DNA from: Siphonodentalium dalli
Lineage: Eukaryota; Mollusca; Scaphopoda; Gadilida; Siphonodentaliidae
Reading direction: 5' to 3'
Assembly (NCBI GenBank): GCA_032622095.1
Contig: CP136065.1
Location: 216,174,151 to 216,238,150, forward strand
DNA: 64,000 nucleotides
Shown here one piece after another: positions 1-13,985 of this stretch (the stretch's first letter is position 1; each line of letters starts with the position of its first letter). The translations under genes were made by a program, and so were the position numbers. Below the pieces are notes generated by a model that was given only the letters and a program-made list of their open reading frames with translations, ran no database searches and was not told where the DNA came from.

Positions 1-3000
1 TAATAGATATCCCCAGCATGATTACTATATTAATAGATATCCCCAGCATGATTACTCTATCCACAGCATGATTACTCTATTAATAGATATACACAGCATG
101 ATTACTCTTTTAATAGATATCCACAGAATGATTACTCTATTAATAGATATACACAGCATGATTACTCTATTAATAGATATCCACAGAATGATTACTCTAT
201 TAATATATATCCCCAGCATGATTACTCTATTAATAGATATCCCCAGCATGATTACTCTATTAATAGATATCCCCAGCATGATTACTATATTAATAGATAT
301 CCACAGCATGATTTCTCTATTAATACATATCCACAGCATGATTACTCTATTAATACATATCCACAGCATGATTACTCTATTAATACATATCCACAGCATG
401 ATTACTCTATTAATAGATATCCACAGAATGATTACTCTATTAATATATATCCACATCATGATTACTCTATTAATACATATCCACAGCATGATTACTCTAT
501 TAATAGATATCCACAGAATGATTACTCTATTAATATATATCCACAGCATGATTACTCTATTAATATATATCCAAAGTATGATTACTCTATTAATATATAT
601 CCACAGCATGATTACTATATTAATAGATATCCAAAGTATGATTACTCTATTAATATATATCCACAGCATGATTACTCTATTAATAGATATCCACATCATG
701 ATTATTCTATTTATAGATATCCCCACCATGATTACTCTATTAATATATATCCACAGCATGATTACTCTATTAATACATATCCCCAGCATGATTACTCTAT
801 TAATATATATCCACAGCATGATTACTCTATTAATATATATCCACAGCATGATTACTCTATTAATATATATCCACAGCATGATTACTCTATTAATATATAT
901 CCACAGCATGATTACTCTATTAATACATATCCCCAGCATGATTACTATATTAATAGATATCCACAGCATGATTACTCTATTAATATATATCCACAGCATG
1001 ATTACTCTATTAATATATATCTCCAGCATGATTACTCTATTAATATATATCCACAGCATGATTACTCTATTAATATATATCTCCAGCATGATTACTATAT
1101 TAATAGATATCCACAGCATGATTACTCTATTAATATATATCTCCAGCATGATTACTCTATTAATATATATCCACAGCATGATAACTCTATTAATACATAT
1201 CCACAGCATGATTACTCTATTAATACATATCTCCAGCATGATTACTCTATTAATACATATCTCCAGCATGATTACTCTATTAATATATATCTCCAGCATG
1301 ATTACTCTAATAGATATCCACAGCATGATTACTCTATTAATACATATCCACAGCATGATTACTCTATTAATACATATCCACAGCATGATTACTCTATTAA
1401 TACATATTTCCAGCATGATTACTCTATTAATATATATCTCCAGCATGATTACTCTAATAGATATCCACAGCATGATTACTCTATTAATACATATCCACAG
1501 CATGATTACTCTGTTAATACATATCCACAGCATGATTACTCTATTAATACATATCTCCAGCATGATTACTCTATTAATACATATCTCCAGCATGATTACT
1601 CTATTAATATATATCTCCAGCATGATTACTCTATTAATACATATCTCCAGCATGATTACTCTATTAATATATATCCACAGCATGATTACTCTATTAATAT
1701 ATATCCACAGCATGATTACTCTATTAATATATATCTCCAGCATGATTACTCTATTAATAGATATCCACAGCATGATTACTCTATTAATACATATCCACAG
1801 CATGATTACTCTATTAATACATATCTCCAGCATGATTACTCTAATAGATATCCACAGCATGATTACTCTATTAATACATATCCACAGCATGATTACTCTA
1901 TTAATACATATCCACAGCATGATTACTCTATTAATAGATATCCACAGCATGATTACTCTATTAATACATATCCACAGCATGATTACTCTATTAATACATA
2001 TCTCCAGCATGATTACTCTAATAGATATCCACAGCATGATTACTCTATTAATACATATCCACAGCATGATTACTCTATTAATACATATCCACAGCATGAT
2101 TACTCTATTAATACATATCTCCAGCATGATTACTCTATTAATACATATCTCCAGCATGATTACTCTATTAATATATATCTCCAGCATGATTACTCTAATA
2201 GATATCCACAGCATGATTACTCTATTAATACATATCCACAGCATGATTACTCTATTAATACATATCCACAGCATGATTACTCTATTAATACATATCCACA
2301 GCATGATTACTCTATTAATACATATCTCCAGCATGATTACTCTATTAATACATATTTCCAGCATGATTACTCTATTAATATATATCTCCAGCATGATTAC
2401 TCTAATAGATATCCACAGCATGATTACTCTATTAATACATATCCACAGCATGATTACTCTGTTAATACATATCCACAGCATGATTACTCTATTAATACAT
2501 ATCTCCAGCATGATTACTCTATTAATACATATCTCCAGCATGATTACTCTATTAATATATATCTCCAGCATGATTACTCTATTAATACATATCTCCAGCA
2601 TGATTACTCTATTAATATATATCCACAGCATGATTACTCTATTAATATATATCCACAGCATGATTACTCTATTAATATATATCTCCAGCATGATTACTCT
2701 ATTAATAGATATCCACAGCATGATTACTCTATTAATACATATCCACAGCATGATTACTCTATTAATACATATCTCCAGCATGATTACTCTAATAGATATC
2801 CACAGCATGATTACTCTATTAATACATATCCACAGCATGATTACTCTATTAATACATATCCACAGCATGATTACTCTATTAATAGATATCCACAGCATGA
2901 TTACTCTATTAATACATATCCACAGCATGATTACTCTATTAATACATATCTCCAGCATGATTACTCTAATAGATATCCACAGCATGATTACTCTATTAAT

Positions 3001-6000
3001 ACATATCCACAGCATGATTACTCTATTAATACATATCCACAGCATGATTACTCTATTAATACATATCTCCAGCATGATTACTCTATTAATACATATCTCC
3101 AGCATGATTACTCTATTAATATATATCTCCAGCATGATTACTCTAATAGATATCCACAGCATGATTACTCTATTAATACATATCCACAGCATGATTACTC
3201 TATTAATACATATCCACAGCATGATTACTCTATTAATACATATCCACAGCATGATTACTCTATTAATACATATCTCCAGCATGATTACTCTATTAATACA
3301 TATCTCCAGCATGATTACTCTATTAATATATATCCACAGCATGATTACTCTATTAATATATATCCCCAGCATGATTACTCTATTAATACATATCTCCAGC
3401 ATGATTACTCTATTAATATATATCTCCAGCATGATTACTCTAATAGATATCCACAGCATGATTACTCTATTAATACATATCCACAGCATGATTACTCTAT
3501 TAATACATATCCACAGCATGATTACTCTATTAATACATATCTCCAGCATGATTACTCTATTAATATATATCTCCAGCATGATTACTCTAATAGATATCCA
3601 CAGCATGATTACTCTATTAATACATATCCACAGCATGATTACTCTATTAATACATATCCACAGCATGATTACTCTATTAATACATATCTCCAGCATGATT
3701 ACTCTATTAATACATATCTCCAGCATGATTACTCTATTAATATATATCCACAGCATGATTACTCTATTAATATATATCCCCAGCATGATTACTCTATTAA
3801 TACATATCTCCAGCATGATTACTCTATTAATATATATCTCCAGCATGATTACTCTAATAGATATCCACAGCATGATTACTCTATTAATACATATCCACAG
3901 CATGATTACTCTATTAATACATATCCACAGCATGATTACTCTATTAATACATATCTCCAGCATGATTACTCTATTAATATATATCTCCAGCATGATTACT
4001 CTAATAGATATCCACAGCATGATTACTCTATTAATACATATCCACAGCATGATTACTCTATTAATACATATCCACAGCATGATTACTCTATTAATACATA
4101 TCTCCAGCATGATTACTCTATTAATACATATCTCCAGCATGATTACTCTATTAATACATATACACAACATGATTACTCTATTAATATATATCCACAGCAT
4201 GATTACTCTATTAATACATATCTCCAGCATGATTACTCTATTAATATATATCCACAGCATGATAACTCTATTAATACATATCTCCAGCATGATTACTCTA
4301 TTAATACATATCTCCAGCATGATTACTCTATTAATACATATCTCCAGCATGATTACTCTATTAATACATATCTCCAGCATGATTACTCTATTAATACATA
4401 TCCCCAGCATGATTACTCTATTAATACATATCTCCAGCATGATTACTCTATTAATACATATCCACAGCATGATTACTCTATTAATACATATCCCCAGCAT
4501 GATTACTCTATTAATATATATCCACAGCATGATTACTCTATTAATATATATCCCCAGCATCATTACTCTATTAATATATATCCCCAGCATGATTACTCTA
4601 TTAATACATATCTCCAGCATGATTACTCTATTAATACATATCTCCAGCATGATTACTCTATTAATACATATCCCCAGCATGATTACTCTATTAATACATA
4701 TCTCCAGCATGATTACTCTATTAATACATATCCACAGCATGATTACTCTATTAATACATATCCCCAGCATGATTACTCTATTAATATATATCCACAGCAT
4801 GATTACTCTATTAATATATATCCCCAGCATGATTACTCTATTAATATATATCTCCAGCATGATTACTCTATTAATATATATCCCCAGCATGATTACTCTA
4901 TTAATACATATCTCCAGCATGATTACTCTATTAATATATATCCACAGCATGATTACTCTATTAATACATATCCCCAGCATGATTACTCTATTAATATATA
5001 TCCACAGCATGATTACTCTATTAATATATATCAACAGCATGATTACTCTATTAATATATATCCACAGCATGATTACTCTATTAATACATATCCCCAGCAT
5101 GATTACTCTATTAATACATATCCACAGCATGATTACTCTATTAATATATGTCTCCAGCATGATTACTCTATTAATATATATCCACAGCATGATTACTCTA
5201 TTAATATATATCTCCAGCATGATTACTCTATTAATATATATCCACAGCATGATAACTATATTAATACATATCCACAGCATGATTACTCTATTAATACATA
5301 TCTCCAGCATGATTACTCTATTAATACATATCTCCAGCATGATTACTCTATTAATATATATCCACAGCATGATTACTCTATTAATACATATCCACAGCAT
5401 GATTACTCTATTAATACATCTCCAGCATGATTACTCTATTAATACATATCTCCAGCATGATTACTCTATTAATATATATCCACAGCATGATTACTCTAAT
5501 AGATATCCACAGCATGATTACTCTATTAATAGATATATCCAGCATGATTGCTCTATTAATACATATCTCCAGCATGATTACTCTATTAATACATATCTCC
5601 AGCATGATTACTCTATTAATACATATCCCCAGCATGATTACTCTATTAATATATATCTCCAGCATGATTACTCTATTAATATATATCTCCAGCATGATTA
5701 CTCTATTAATACATATCTCCAGCATGATTACTCTATTAATATATATCCACAGCATGATTACTCTATTAATAGATATCCACAGCATGATTACTCTATTAAT
5801 ACATATCCACAGCATGATTACTCTATTAATATATATCTCCAGCATGATTACTCTATTAATATATATCTCCAGCATGATTACTCTATTAATATATATCTCC
5901 AGCATGATTACTCTATTAATATATATCTCCAGCATGATTACTCTATTAATATATATCCACAGCATGATTACTCTATTAATATATATCCACAGCATGATTA

Positions 6001-9000
6001 CTCTATTAATATATATCTCCAGCATGATTACTCTATTAGATATCCACAGCATGATTACTCTATTAATATATATCTCCAGCATGATTACTCTATTAATATA
6101 TATCCACATCATGATAACTCTATTAATACATATCCACAGCATGATTACTCTATTAATACATCTCCACAGCATGATTACTCTATTAATACATCTCCACAGC
6201 ATGATAACTCTATTAATACATCTCCACAGCATGATAACTCTATTAATACATATCCACAGCATGATTACTCTATTAATATATATCTCCAGCATGATAACTC
6301 TATTAATACATATCTCCAGCATGATTACTCTATTAATATATATCTCCAGCATGATAACTCTATTAATATATATCTCCAGCATGATTACTCTATTAATATA
6401 TATCTCCAGCATGATTACTCTATTAATACATATCTCCAGCATGATTACTCTAATAATATATATCTCCAGCATGATTACTCTATTAATATATATCCACAGC
6501 ATGATAACTCTATTAATACATATCCACAGCATGATTACTCTATTAATACATCTCCACAGCATGATTACTCTATTAATACATCTCCACAGCATGATAACTC
6601 TATTAATACATCTCCACAGCATGATAACTCTATTAATACATATCCACAGCATGATTACTCTATTAATATATATCTCCAGCATGATAACTCTATTAATACA
6701 TATCTCCAGCATGATTACTCTATTAATATATATCTCCAGCATGATTACTCTAATATATATCCACAGCATGATTACTCTATTAATATATATCCCCAGCATG
6801 ATAACTCTATTAATATATATCTCCAGCATGATAACTCTATTAATATATATCTCCAGCATGATTACTCTATTAATATATATCTCCAGCATGATTACTCTAT
6901 TAATATATATCTCCAGCATGATAACTCTATTAATAGATATCCACAGCATGATTACTCTATTAATATATATCTCCAGCATGATTACTCTAATAATATATAT
7001 CTCCAGCATGATTACTCTATTAATACATATCCCCAGCATGATAACTCTATTAATACATATACACAGCATGATTACTCTATTAATACATATCCACAGCATG
7101 ATTACTCTATTAATATATATCTCCAGCATGATAACTCTATTAATACATATCTCCAGCATGATTACTCTATTAATACATATCCACAGCATGATTACTCTAT
7201 TAATACATCTCCACAGCATGATTACTCTATTAATACATCTCCACAGCATGATAACTCTATTAATACATCTCCACAGCATGATAACTCTATTAATACATAT
7301 CCACAGCATGATTACTCTATTAATATATATCTCCAGCATGATAACTCTATTAATACATATCTCCAGCATGATTACTCTATTAATATATATCTCCAGCATG
7401 ATTACTCTAATAGATATCCACAGCATGATTACTCTATTAATATATATCCCCAGCATGATAACTCTATTAATATATATCTCCAGCATGATAACTCTATTAA
7501 TATATATCTCCAGCATGATTACTCTATTAATATATATCTCCAGCATGATTACTCTATTAATACATATCTCCAGCATGATTACTCTATTAATATATATCTC
7601 CAGCATGATAACTCTATTAATATATATCTCCAGCATGATTACTCTAATAGATATCCACAGCATGATTACTCTATTAATATATATCTCCAGCATGATTACT
7701 CTATTAATATATATCTCCAGCATGATTACTCTATTAATACATATCCCCAGCATGATAACTCTATTAATACATATACACAGCATGATTACTCTATTAATAC
7801 ATATCTCCAGCATGATTACTCTATTAATATATATCCCCAGCATGATTACTCTATTAATATATATCTCCAGCATGATTACTCTATTAATATATATCCCCAG
7901 CATGATTACTCTATTAATACATATACACAACATGATTACTCTATTAATACATATCCCCAGCATGATTACTCTATTAATATATATCCACAGCATGATTGCT
8001 CTATTAATATATATCTCCAGCATGATTGCTCTAATAGATATCCACAGCATGATTACTCTATTAATATATATCCACAGCATGATTACTCTAATAGATATCC
8101 ACAGCATGATTACTCTATTAATATATATCCACAGCATGATTACTCTATTAATATATATCTCCAGCATGATTACTCTATTAATACATATCTCCAGCATGAT
8201 TACTCTAATAGATATCCACAGCATGATTACTCTATTAATATATATCCACAGCATGATTACTCTATTAATATATATCCACAGCATGATTGCTCTATTAATA
8301 TATATCCACAGCATGATTACTCTATTAATATATATCCACAGCATGATTACTCTATTAATATATATCCACAGCATGATTACTCTATTAATATATATCCACA
8401 GCATGATTGCTCTATTAATATATATCCACAGCATGATTACTCTAATAGATATCCACAGCATGATTACTCTATTAATATATATCCACAGCATGATTACTCT
8501 ATTAATATATATCTCCAGCATGATTACTCTATTAATACATATCTCCAGCATGATTACTCTAATAGATATCCACAGCATGGTTACTCTATTAATATATATC
8601 CACAGCATGATTACTCTATTAATATATATCTCCAGCATGATTGCTCTATTAATAGATATCCACAGCATGATTACTCTATTAATATATATCTCCAGCATGA
8701 TTACTCTATTAATATATATCCACAGCATGATTACTCTATTAATATATATCCACAGCATGATTACTCTATTAATACATATCCACAGCATGATTACTCTATT
8801 AATACATATCCACAGCATGATTACTCTATTAATATATATCCACAGCATGATTACTCTATTAATAGATATCCACAGCATGATTACTCTATTAATATATATC
8901 CACAGCATGATTACTCTATTAATACATATCTCCAGCATGATTACTCTATTAATATATATCCACAGCATGATTACTCTATTAATACATATCCACAGCATGA

Positions 9001-9030
9001 TTACTCGACTAATAAATATCTACAGCATGA
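1..9030. repeat. 30-bp tandem array (minisatellite/satellite), array 1
   Basis: About 300 head-to-tail copies of an AT-rich 30-bp unit built on CAGCATGATTACTCTATTAA followed by TANATATCNN. Two sites vary most: the base after TAATA (c, t or g) and the dinucleotide before the next CAG (ca, cc or tc). Shorter 27-bp units lacking three bases (ACTCTAATAGATATCC form) recur, and a 28-bp unit lies near 5,415. Because 30 and 27 are multiples of three, three of six frames stay open for kilobases, reading decapeptides such as MITLLIDIHS forward and MLWICINRVI in reverse; I do not regard these as genes. Higher-order blocks are visible: the rare ctgttaat variant occurs at about 1,511 and 2,459 with matching neighbours. 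The array runs off the left edge, so its left boundary is unseen. Confidence 0.97.
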
Positions 9031-9710
9031 TTATTCTATTGTCAAGCTCTATGTCAACACTTTCTTTATTTTAAACCGCAAATCTCATTCTATTAAGACA
9101 ACATTAACTGAAGTTTTCATCAATAAACAAACATAGAGTCTAAATTTCAACAAATGGGCATAACTAAGAGTGAATAACCAACAATTTGGAAAGATTCATA
9201 ACTGGTTGTGTGGTGTATTTCGCACTCCTAATGAAATTTGATCATACACTGACATGCCAAAAATAGTTTTATGCACTTATAGCATACCTTTTGCTAACAT
9301 CGTTTAAAAATACAATGTGATCAGTCAGGTTTGTAAAGAGCACAAAACACATATTCATAATAAACCTACTTTTATATTTATTCTTTTGAAAGTTGATTTG
9401 AATCCTGAATATTTATTGACGACCACTTTAAAATATAATCACCATAGGAATCAACATAGGTGTCCAGAGGGCAGAATATCATTCACAAGACTATTTCGTT
9501 TCCACATTTCGAATATGAAGCCAAATTATCTCAATTTCATCAAATTCTTTATATAAGAAATGAACGGCGGTTTCAATGTGGTCATGGGATTTTGACCGCG
9601 AGAACAATTCAGCAAACTGCATGAACCCCGCAGAGTTGAATCCGCCACTTATTATTTATATTTATATACTTAAATTCATTATGAACTACATGTAGGTTGT
9701 CTGTCTTACC
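9031..9710. repeat. Right flank of 30-bp array, copy 1
   Basis: Single-copy-looking sequence directly after array 1 that is nearly identical to 30,418-31,093 after array 2, so array plus flank behave as one unit. Similarity stops abruptly after GTCTGTCTTACC. The last 150 bp are structured: GGCGGTTTCAA (9,566) pairs with TTGAATCCGCC (9,636), enclosing a smaller GGTCA/TGACC hairpin (9,580/9,593), and a perfect CTACATGTAG palindrome lies at 9,686-9,695, 15 bp before the end. A short palindrome just inside the right end is a feature of Helitron/Helentron elements, so this may be the 3' end of a non-autonomous member; that assignment is inference. No convincing coding sequence. Confidence 0.85.
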
Positions 9711-12207
9711 CACAGGGTTGTTACGTTCACGGTTGGTGCTGGACGAAAATTTTCTCTTGCCAAAATTTTTGCCAAATTTTCTATACATACACAGGTAAAA
9801 TGAGCTACGAGAAAAGCAATTTAAGTTAGTATTATTAATGAACATCAAAGTAGCATTAAATATCTAAGCGACACCTGCCTGGAAACGACGTTTAATGTTG
9901 CTACACAGTCATCAAGCATATATATTATATATAATTACTGCTGAAATCAACGAGCCATAAATTAATCCATCGTCATTCACAATTCGGCTGATTAACCTAT
10001 TGTCTTATACTCGCTGGTAATATAACGCTGACATCATAAATATGTGCTATATAATGTTGCCATGCATATGCATTGTTACAATGACTACATCGTCCATAAT
10101 CCAAACGGACAATGAGAGGATTAACTGTCAAAACAAATTAATAATTTCCTTTTGCGGTATCTACATTGAGATCATGTTACAACAGCCTCAATGACAAAAT
10201 TTCAGAACATCACTTTTTCCGACTCACATTTTAACTACGGTCGATTAGCTGTTTGTTCGATGAAAGTTTGATTATGACAGAAAGATGGGATTACCGTTCT
10301 GTGAAAACTGAAGAAGATTACATATAACTGTCGACATAAACTGTTGACTGCACTACATGTAACTTTATAGATTTCTTGTTTTGGTTTCCCATTATATTGT
10401 CTGTAATTCGGCACACGTAACGAATAACCCACGTACGATGTTTTATGACTAGAAAGTTCACATCCCACAAGTAAAAACTCACTTGCCAAAATTTTTGCCA
10501 AATGAAAATATTTTTTGCAAGTGGCAGCGCGAACCCTGGTTACGTAACATTACGGCATGGTGGATTTGCGACTGTTTTGTTATTCCTAATTGATCTGTTC
10601 ATATACGAAACGTTATATATATGAAGGATTTCACTTTGGAATAATGACTGACTAATTTCGTGGTATGAAATTGAGACGTCGCAGGTTAAAATCGATGAAA
10701 AATAGGTTAATCACGAACTATATTTTAAATATTGGCAAGTTGAAGATCGCGTTCGAGTCAGCAGCTATGAGGTGTTGTAATGTTGGCGAACGTATCAACT
10801 GATTTTATAATTTTCTCGTAGATCATTCTTTTGCTAACACCCCGATACACGACATGATCATCGGGAAAAAGTGATATTTGTGAGTGAAATAATTGCTCAA
10901 ACCTCTGTCTGGGTCGGCATCTTAAAGATGTTACCGAATAAATAGGACTTTCGGCCTCATTTGTCGAAGTGGCTTTTTATGAGAAAGTACTGAATTCATA
11001 CAAGCGATTAAAACATGATCATGCACGATCGATTGCGAATAGTTTGTAGTAAATTCTAACATATTTAATTTTTTTATTTTGCCAATATTTTTGAGTGAAA
11101 TAATTGCTCAAACCGCTGTCTGAGTCGGCATCTTATAGATGTTGCCGAAAATATGAGTCGTTTGTGAACGCAATATGACATTATATGATATTATCAGAAA
11201 AGATACTATTTCTGAGAAAAATAATTTCTCAAACTTATTTTGGTCCACTACCACTGTAAAACTTCGAACCACAGTAAAATCTAGCGTCCATATCGCAATT
11301 GAACATTGTAAATTCTCTGACAATAGACTGGCATTGCGCTTGGAAAAGATTAATCTGAAATTGCAAATACTGAAATCGGTTTCTAATTTACCAGGGTCCC
11401 GATTTCCCTTAATCGTGGCAAATAAAGAGCGTTTGTTTATTCGTTATATGGTATGGATAAAAAGCTGTTGTCTAACTCAGGCATGCGTATGAGAATACAC
11501 GTAATTAAAATGGCTAGATATGCTTGACTTTGATGTGTTTTAGTCTATCTACTTTTGAGAGAAATAAGTGATCAAAACAAGCGACTTTGTACATATTTTG
11601 ACATTCTCGTATGTCTGTCTTTTTGCAAACACAATGGTAGACGATCCTGTCGGGAAAAGATATAATTATCAGGTGGCATGCGCGAGAAAAGACACATTCA
11701 AAACACCAATCAGTGAAACAGACAATGTTGTCAAATCGGTCCTTGATTTTGCTACATCAACAGTCACTGAGCACGTGGGTGTCCATGATTATTGTCGGGC
11801 GGCAATGTTTGATCTTTTCCTGCAACGTTTGGTTATCGCATGCATTTGCTGTACTGGGCAGTTCACAGTACAAAATATTTTTAAATATTCTTATCTAATC
11901 ACGATTCGGATGAAACACATGTATGCAATTGGAATGGGGAAACATATCCCTCTATATAAGTCTGTTTGGTTTGAGCAAGATAATTATGCGATCGCCACAT
12001 TTCACGGATACAAAAATCTGATAATTTGAGTCACGACAATAACGCTGACTAAATTGAAAGTGTTTGTTGCAAAAAAAGCATACTGAATTCCAAGATAATT
12101 TAAATTGTTTTGTTTGTTCGGTTCGTTCGTTTGTTTGATACACTCAGTCACTCGGTAAGACAATCAGCCACACATTTTTACATTTTCCTCACACTATCGT
12201 GTATTGA
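9711..12207. other. Unassigned stretch, no gene recognised
   Basis: About 2.5 kb of AT-rich sequence. TTGCCAAAATTTTTGCCAAA occurs as a direct repeat near 9,757 and 10,483, and TGAGTGAAATAATTGCTCAAA near 10,881 and 11,092 (each followed by a similar CTGTCT..GTCGGCATCTTA stretch), so part of the interval is internally duplicated. Open frames up to 153 codons (11,568-12,029) show no family motif, no signal of codon bias that I can judge by eye and no clear splice context; I do not call them genes. Confidence 0.6.
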
Positions 12208-13024
12208 CAATACAGTAGAGCTTCACGATATTGACACAAGTTATTCCGACTACGGTATTGACAAATATATCGCGATATGACTAAATACCGTGTGAAATTT
12301 TTATTTGTCAAAATCTTCTGAATTATTTCGCATTTATGACAAACTCATTCGCATCCAACACAATATTTTACTAGACACTGGCTGCATGGGGCTACGTCGC
12401 TTTACTGTTCGCAGACTTGAAATTCTAGCTGAGACTATTGAATGCCTAACTTGGCCTACCATATATACATCATTGCGATTATATCGCCATCCGCGTATTA
12501 CGTTTCTCACACTGGCCAGGGTGTAAGTAAACCAACAATGGCGTGGTGTGTCGACACAACGTGTACAAACGTTTGAGCTTGTAAAAACAACCTTCAATGA
12601 GCTGTGATCACGAATGAATGCGCTGTGAGGACGTTGGATAATGGCTTTGATGTACACGCAATGAAATTGTTTTATTACTTCCGACAACACACTCTGATGA
12701 GGCGCATGAACGAAGGCGTTGACACTATTCAATTACTGATACAACCCTTTGCAGTAAAACAAAGAAACGCCGGTAGTACTTGATCCAAAACATCTGTCTC
12801 TTTGTCTCCTTGATCTGGATCTTTGTCTCCTTGCTTATAGGAAGACATTTCAACTAAGATTTATAGTTTTGGCCATTTTAAATTTAAAAAACCGACTAAA
12901 TAATTGGAATATCGTCACCCACGATATACCGACTATCAATTTTTTTCGAAACCGACTACACGATATAAAAAATTATATCGCGATATGACTAAATACCGAA
13001 AAACCGTGAAGCTCTACAATACAG
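12208..13024. mobile_element. Non-autonomous hAT-like DNA transposon with 8-bp TSD
   Basis: The element spans 12,216-13,016 (801 bp). Its ends are the exact inverted repeat TAGAGCTTCACG / CGTGAAGCTCTA, flanked on both sides by the 8-bp duplication CAATACAG (12,208-12,215 and 13,017-13,024). An 8-bp duplication and a YARNG-type terminus are the hallmarks of the hAT superfamily. Inside each end, in direct orientation, lies ATATCGCGATAT followed by GACTAAATACCG (12,267-12,290 and 12,975-12,998); ATATCGCGATAT is itself palindromic. No frame resembles a hAT transposase, so the copy is non-autonomous. The perfect TSD suggests a fairly recent insertion. Confidence 0.9.
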
Positions 13025-13610
13025 TTCAAGGTACACAAACATGGACGGATGTATGTCGAGTTCTCCATTACTAATAAATATTTACGGATAAATATTTTTT
13101 TTAAACATGTGGCACAGAGAATAAAATAAAGACACACTGTGAGGTGGTATGCTTAGATCTTTATACCGAATTTTGTTATCGCGTTGGAGTTGCATGTAGT
13201 TTGTGCCGGCATATATATTTGGAATTGAATTTGAAGATTCTGTCTCCTTGGCTTACCTGTGGTCGCGTTTATTCTGCAAAATTCCGCTGAAAACTCGCTA
13301 TTCAAATATTCTAGCTGGTTTACGTACGAACAGACTTGGAAGTATGTCTGAATATAGATCCGAGCATATTATCACCTATTTGCACGCGCCGAACACCGGC
13401 GACTTCAAAGGAATTGCGAGGGGATGTCAACCATTGAAGACGTTAGTACTCTAAAATAAATTTAGTTTCACGCGAGGAATGAATGTATTAAGATCAGACT
13501 CTTAATATATTAACGCAAATTATAGGCCAACTTGAAGAAGACATAGGCAAACATGAAGAAGACAGAACGAAAATCTTACACAGTCTTGAGTCTTCAAAAA
13601 CAGTGAAAAT
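13025..13610. other. Unassigned stretch
   Basis: AT-rich sequence between the hAT-like element and the GCGGT-rich patch. An open frame at 13,203-13,454 (83 codons) has no recognisable family. Nothing else supported. Confidence 0.5.
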
Positions 13611-13850
13611 TATTCTTATCGGCAGATTTTTCTATCGCGGTTGACACAGGAAATGACTGCGGTGCAAGGCGGTTGCGGAAAACACTACTGCGGTGTAGGC
13701 CGGTAACAGACTAGGTTACCGTGGTGGACTTCCAACACGACCGCGGTCAGATACCGCGCGTCACCGCAACTGGTCACGGTGCTACCGCTTGACCGCGGTC
13801 TAGTTGCGGTATGACTGCGGTCATTACTGGCCCATAACCTCGGGTCGATT
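13611..13850. repeat. GC-rich patch dense in GCGGT/ACCGC motifs
   Basis: A sharply bounded GC-rich island in AT-rich surroundings. GCGGT or its complement ACCGC recurs more than a dozen times in about 220 bp, including two copies of the perfect palindrome GACCGCGGTC near 13,739 and 13,793 that face each other. No open frame or known element explains it. It could be the remains of a palindromic element or a cluster of binding sites. Confidence 0.6.
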
Positions 13851-13985
13851 AATTAGAGCATAGCTTAGCATAGGTGGCTTATCTGGCTGACACCTTGTTA
13901 CATGTGCACTCATTTAAAAGCAGTCATGATTGAGAATATTGATATCAAATTTAATTGAGAAACAATACTAGCCCATTAGTTATCA

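Noticed and set aside
1-9030. CRISPR array
   Set aside because: Units are directly adjacent with no unique spacers, and the setting is eukaryotic.
52-9136. Very long open frames on both strands across array 1 (up to about 3,000 codons), and about 500 codons in array 2
   Set aside because: They result from a stop-free repeat unit of 30 or 27 bp. Both strands are open, the peptides are simple decapeptide repeats, and frames shift with no change in character at the 28-bp unit near 5,415.
11568-12029. 153-codon open frame as a gene
   Set aside because: No recognisable motif, no convincing start or splice context, and it lies in an internally duplicated AT-rich stretch.
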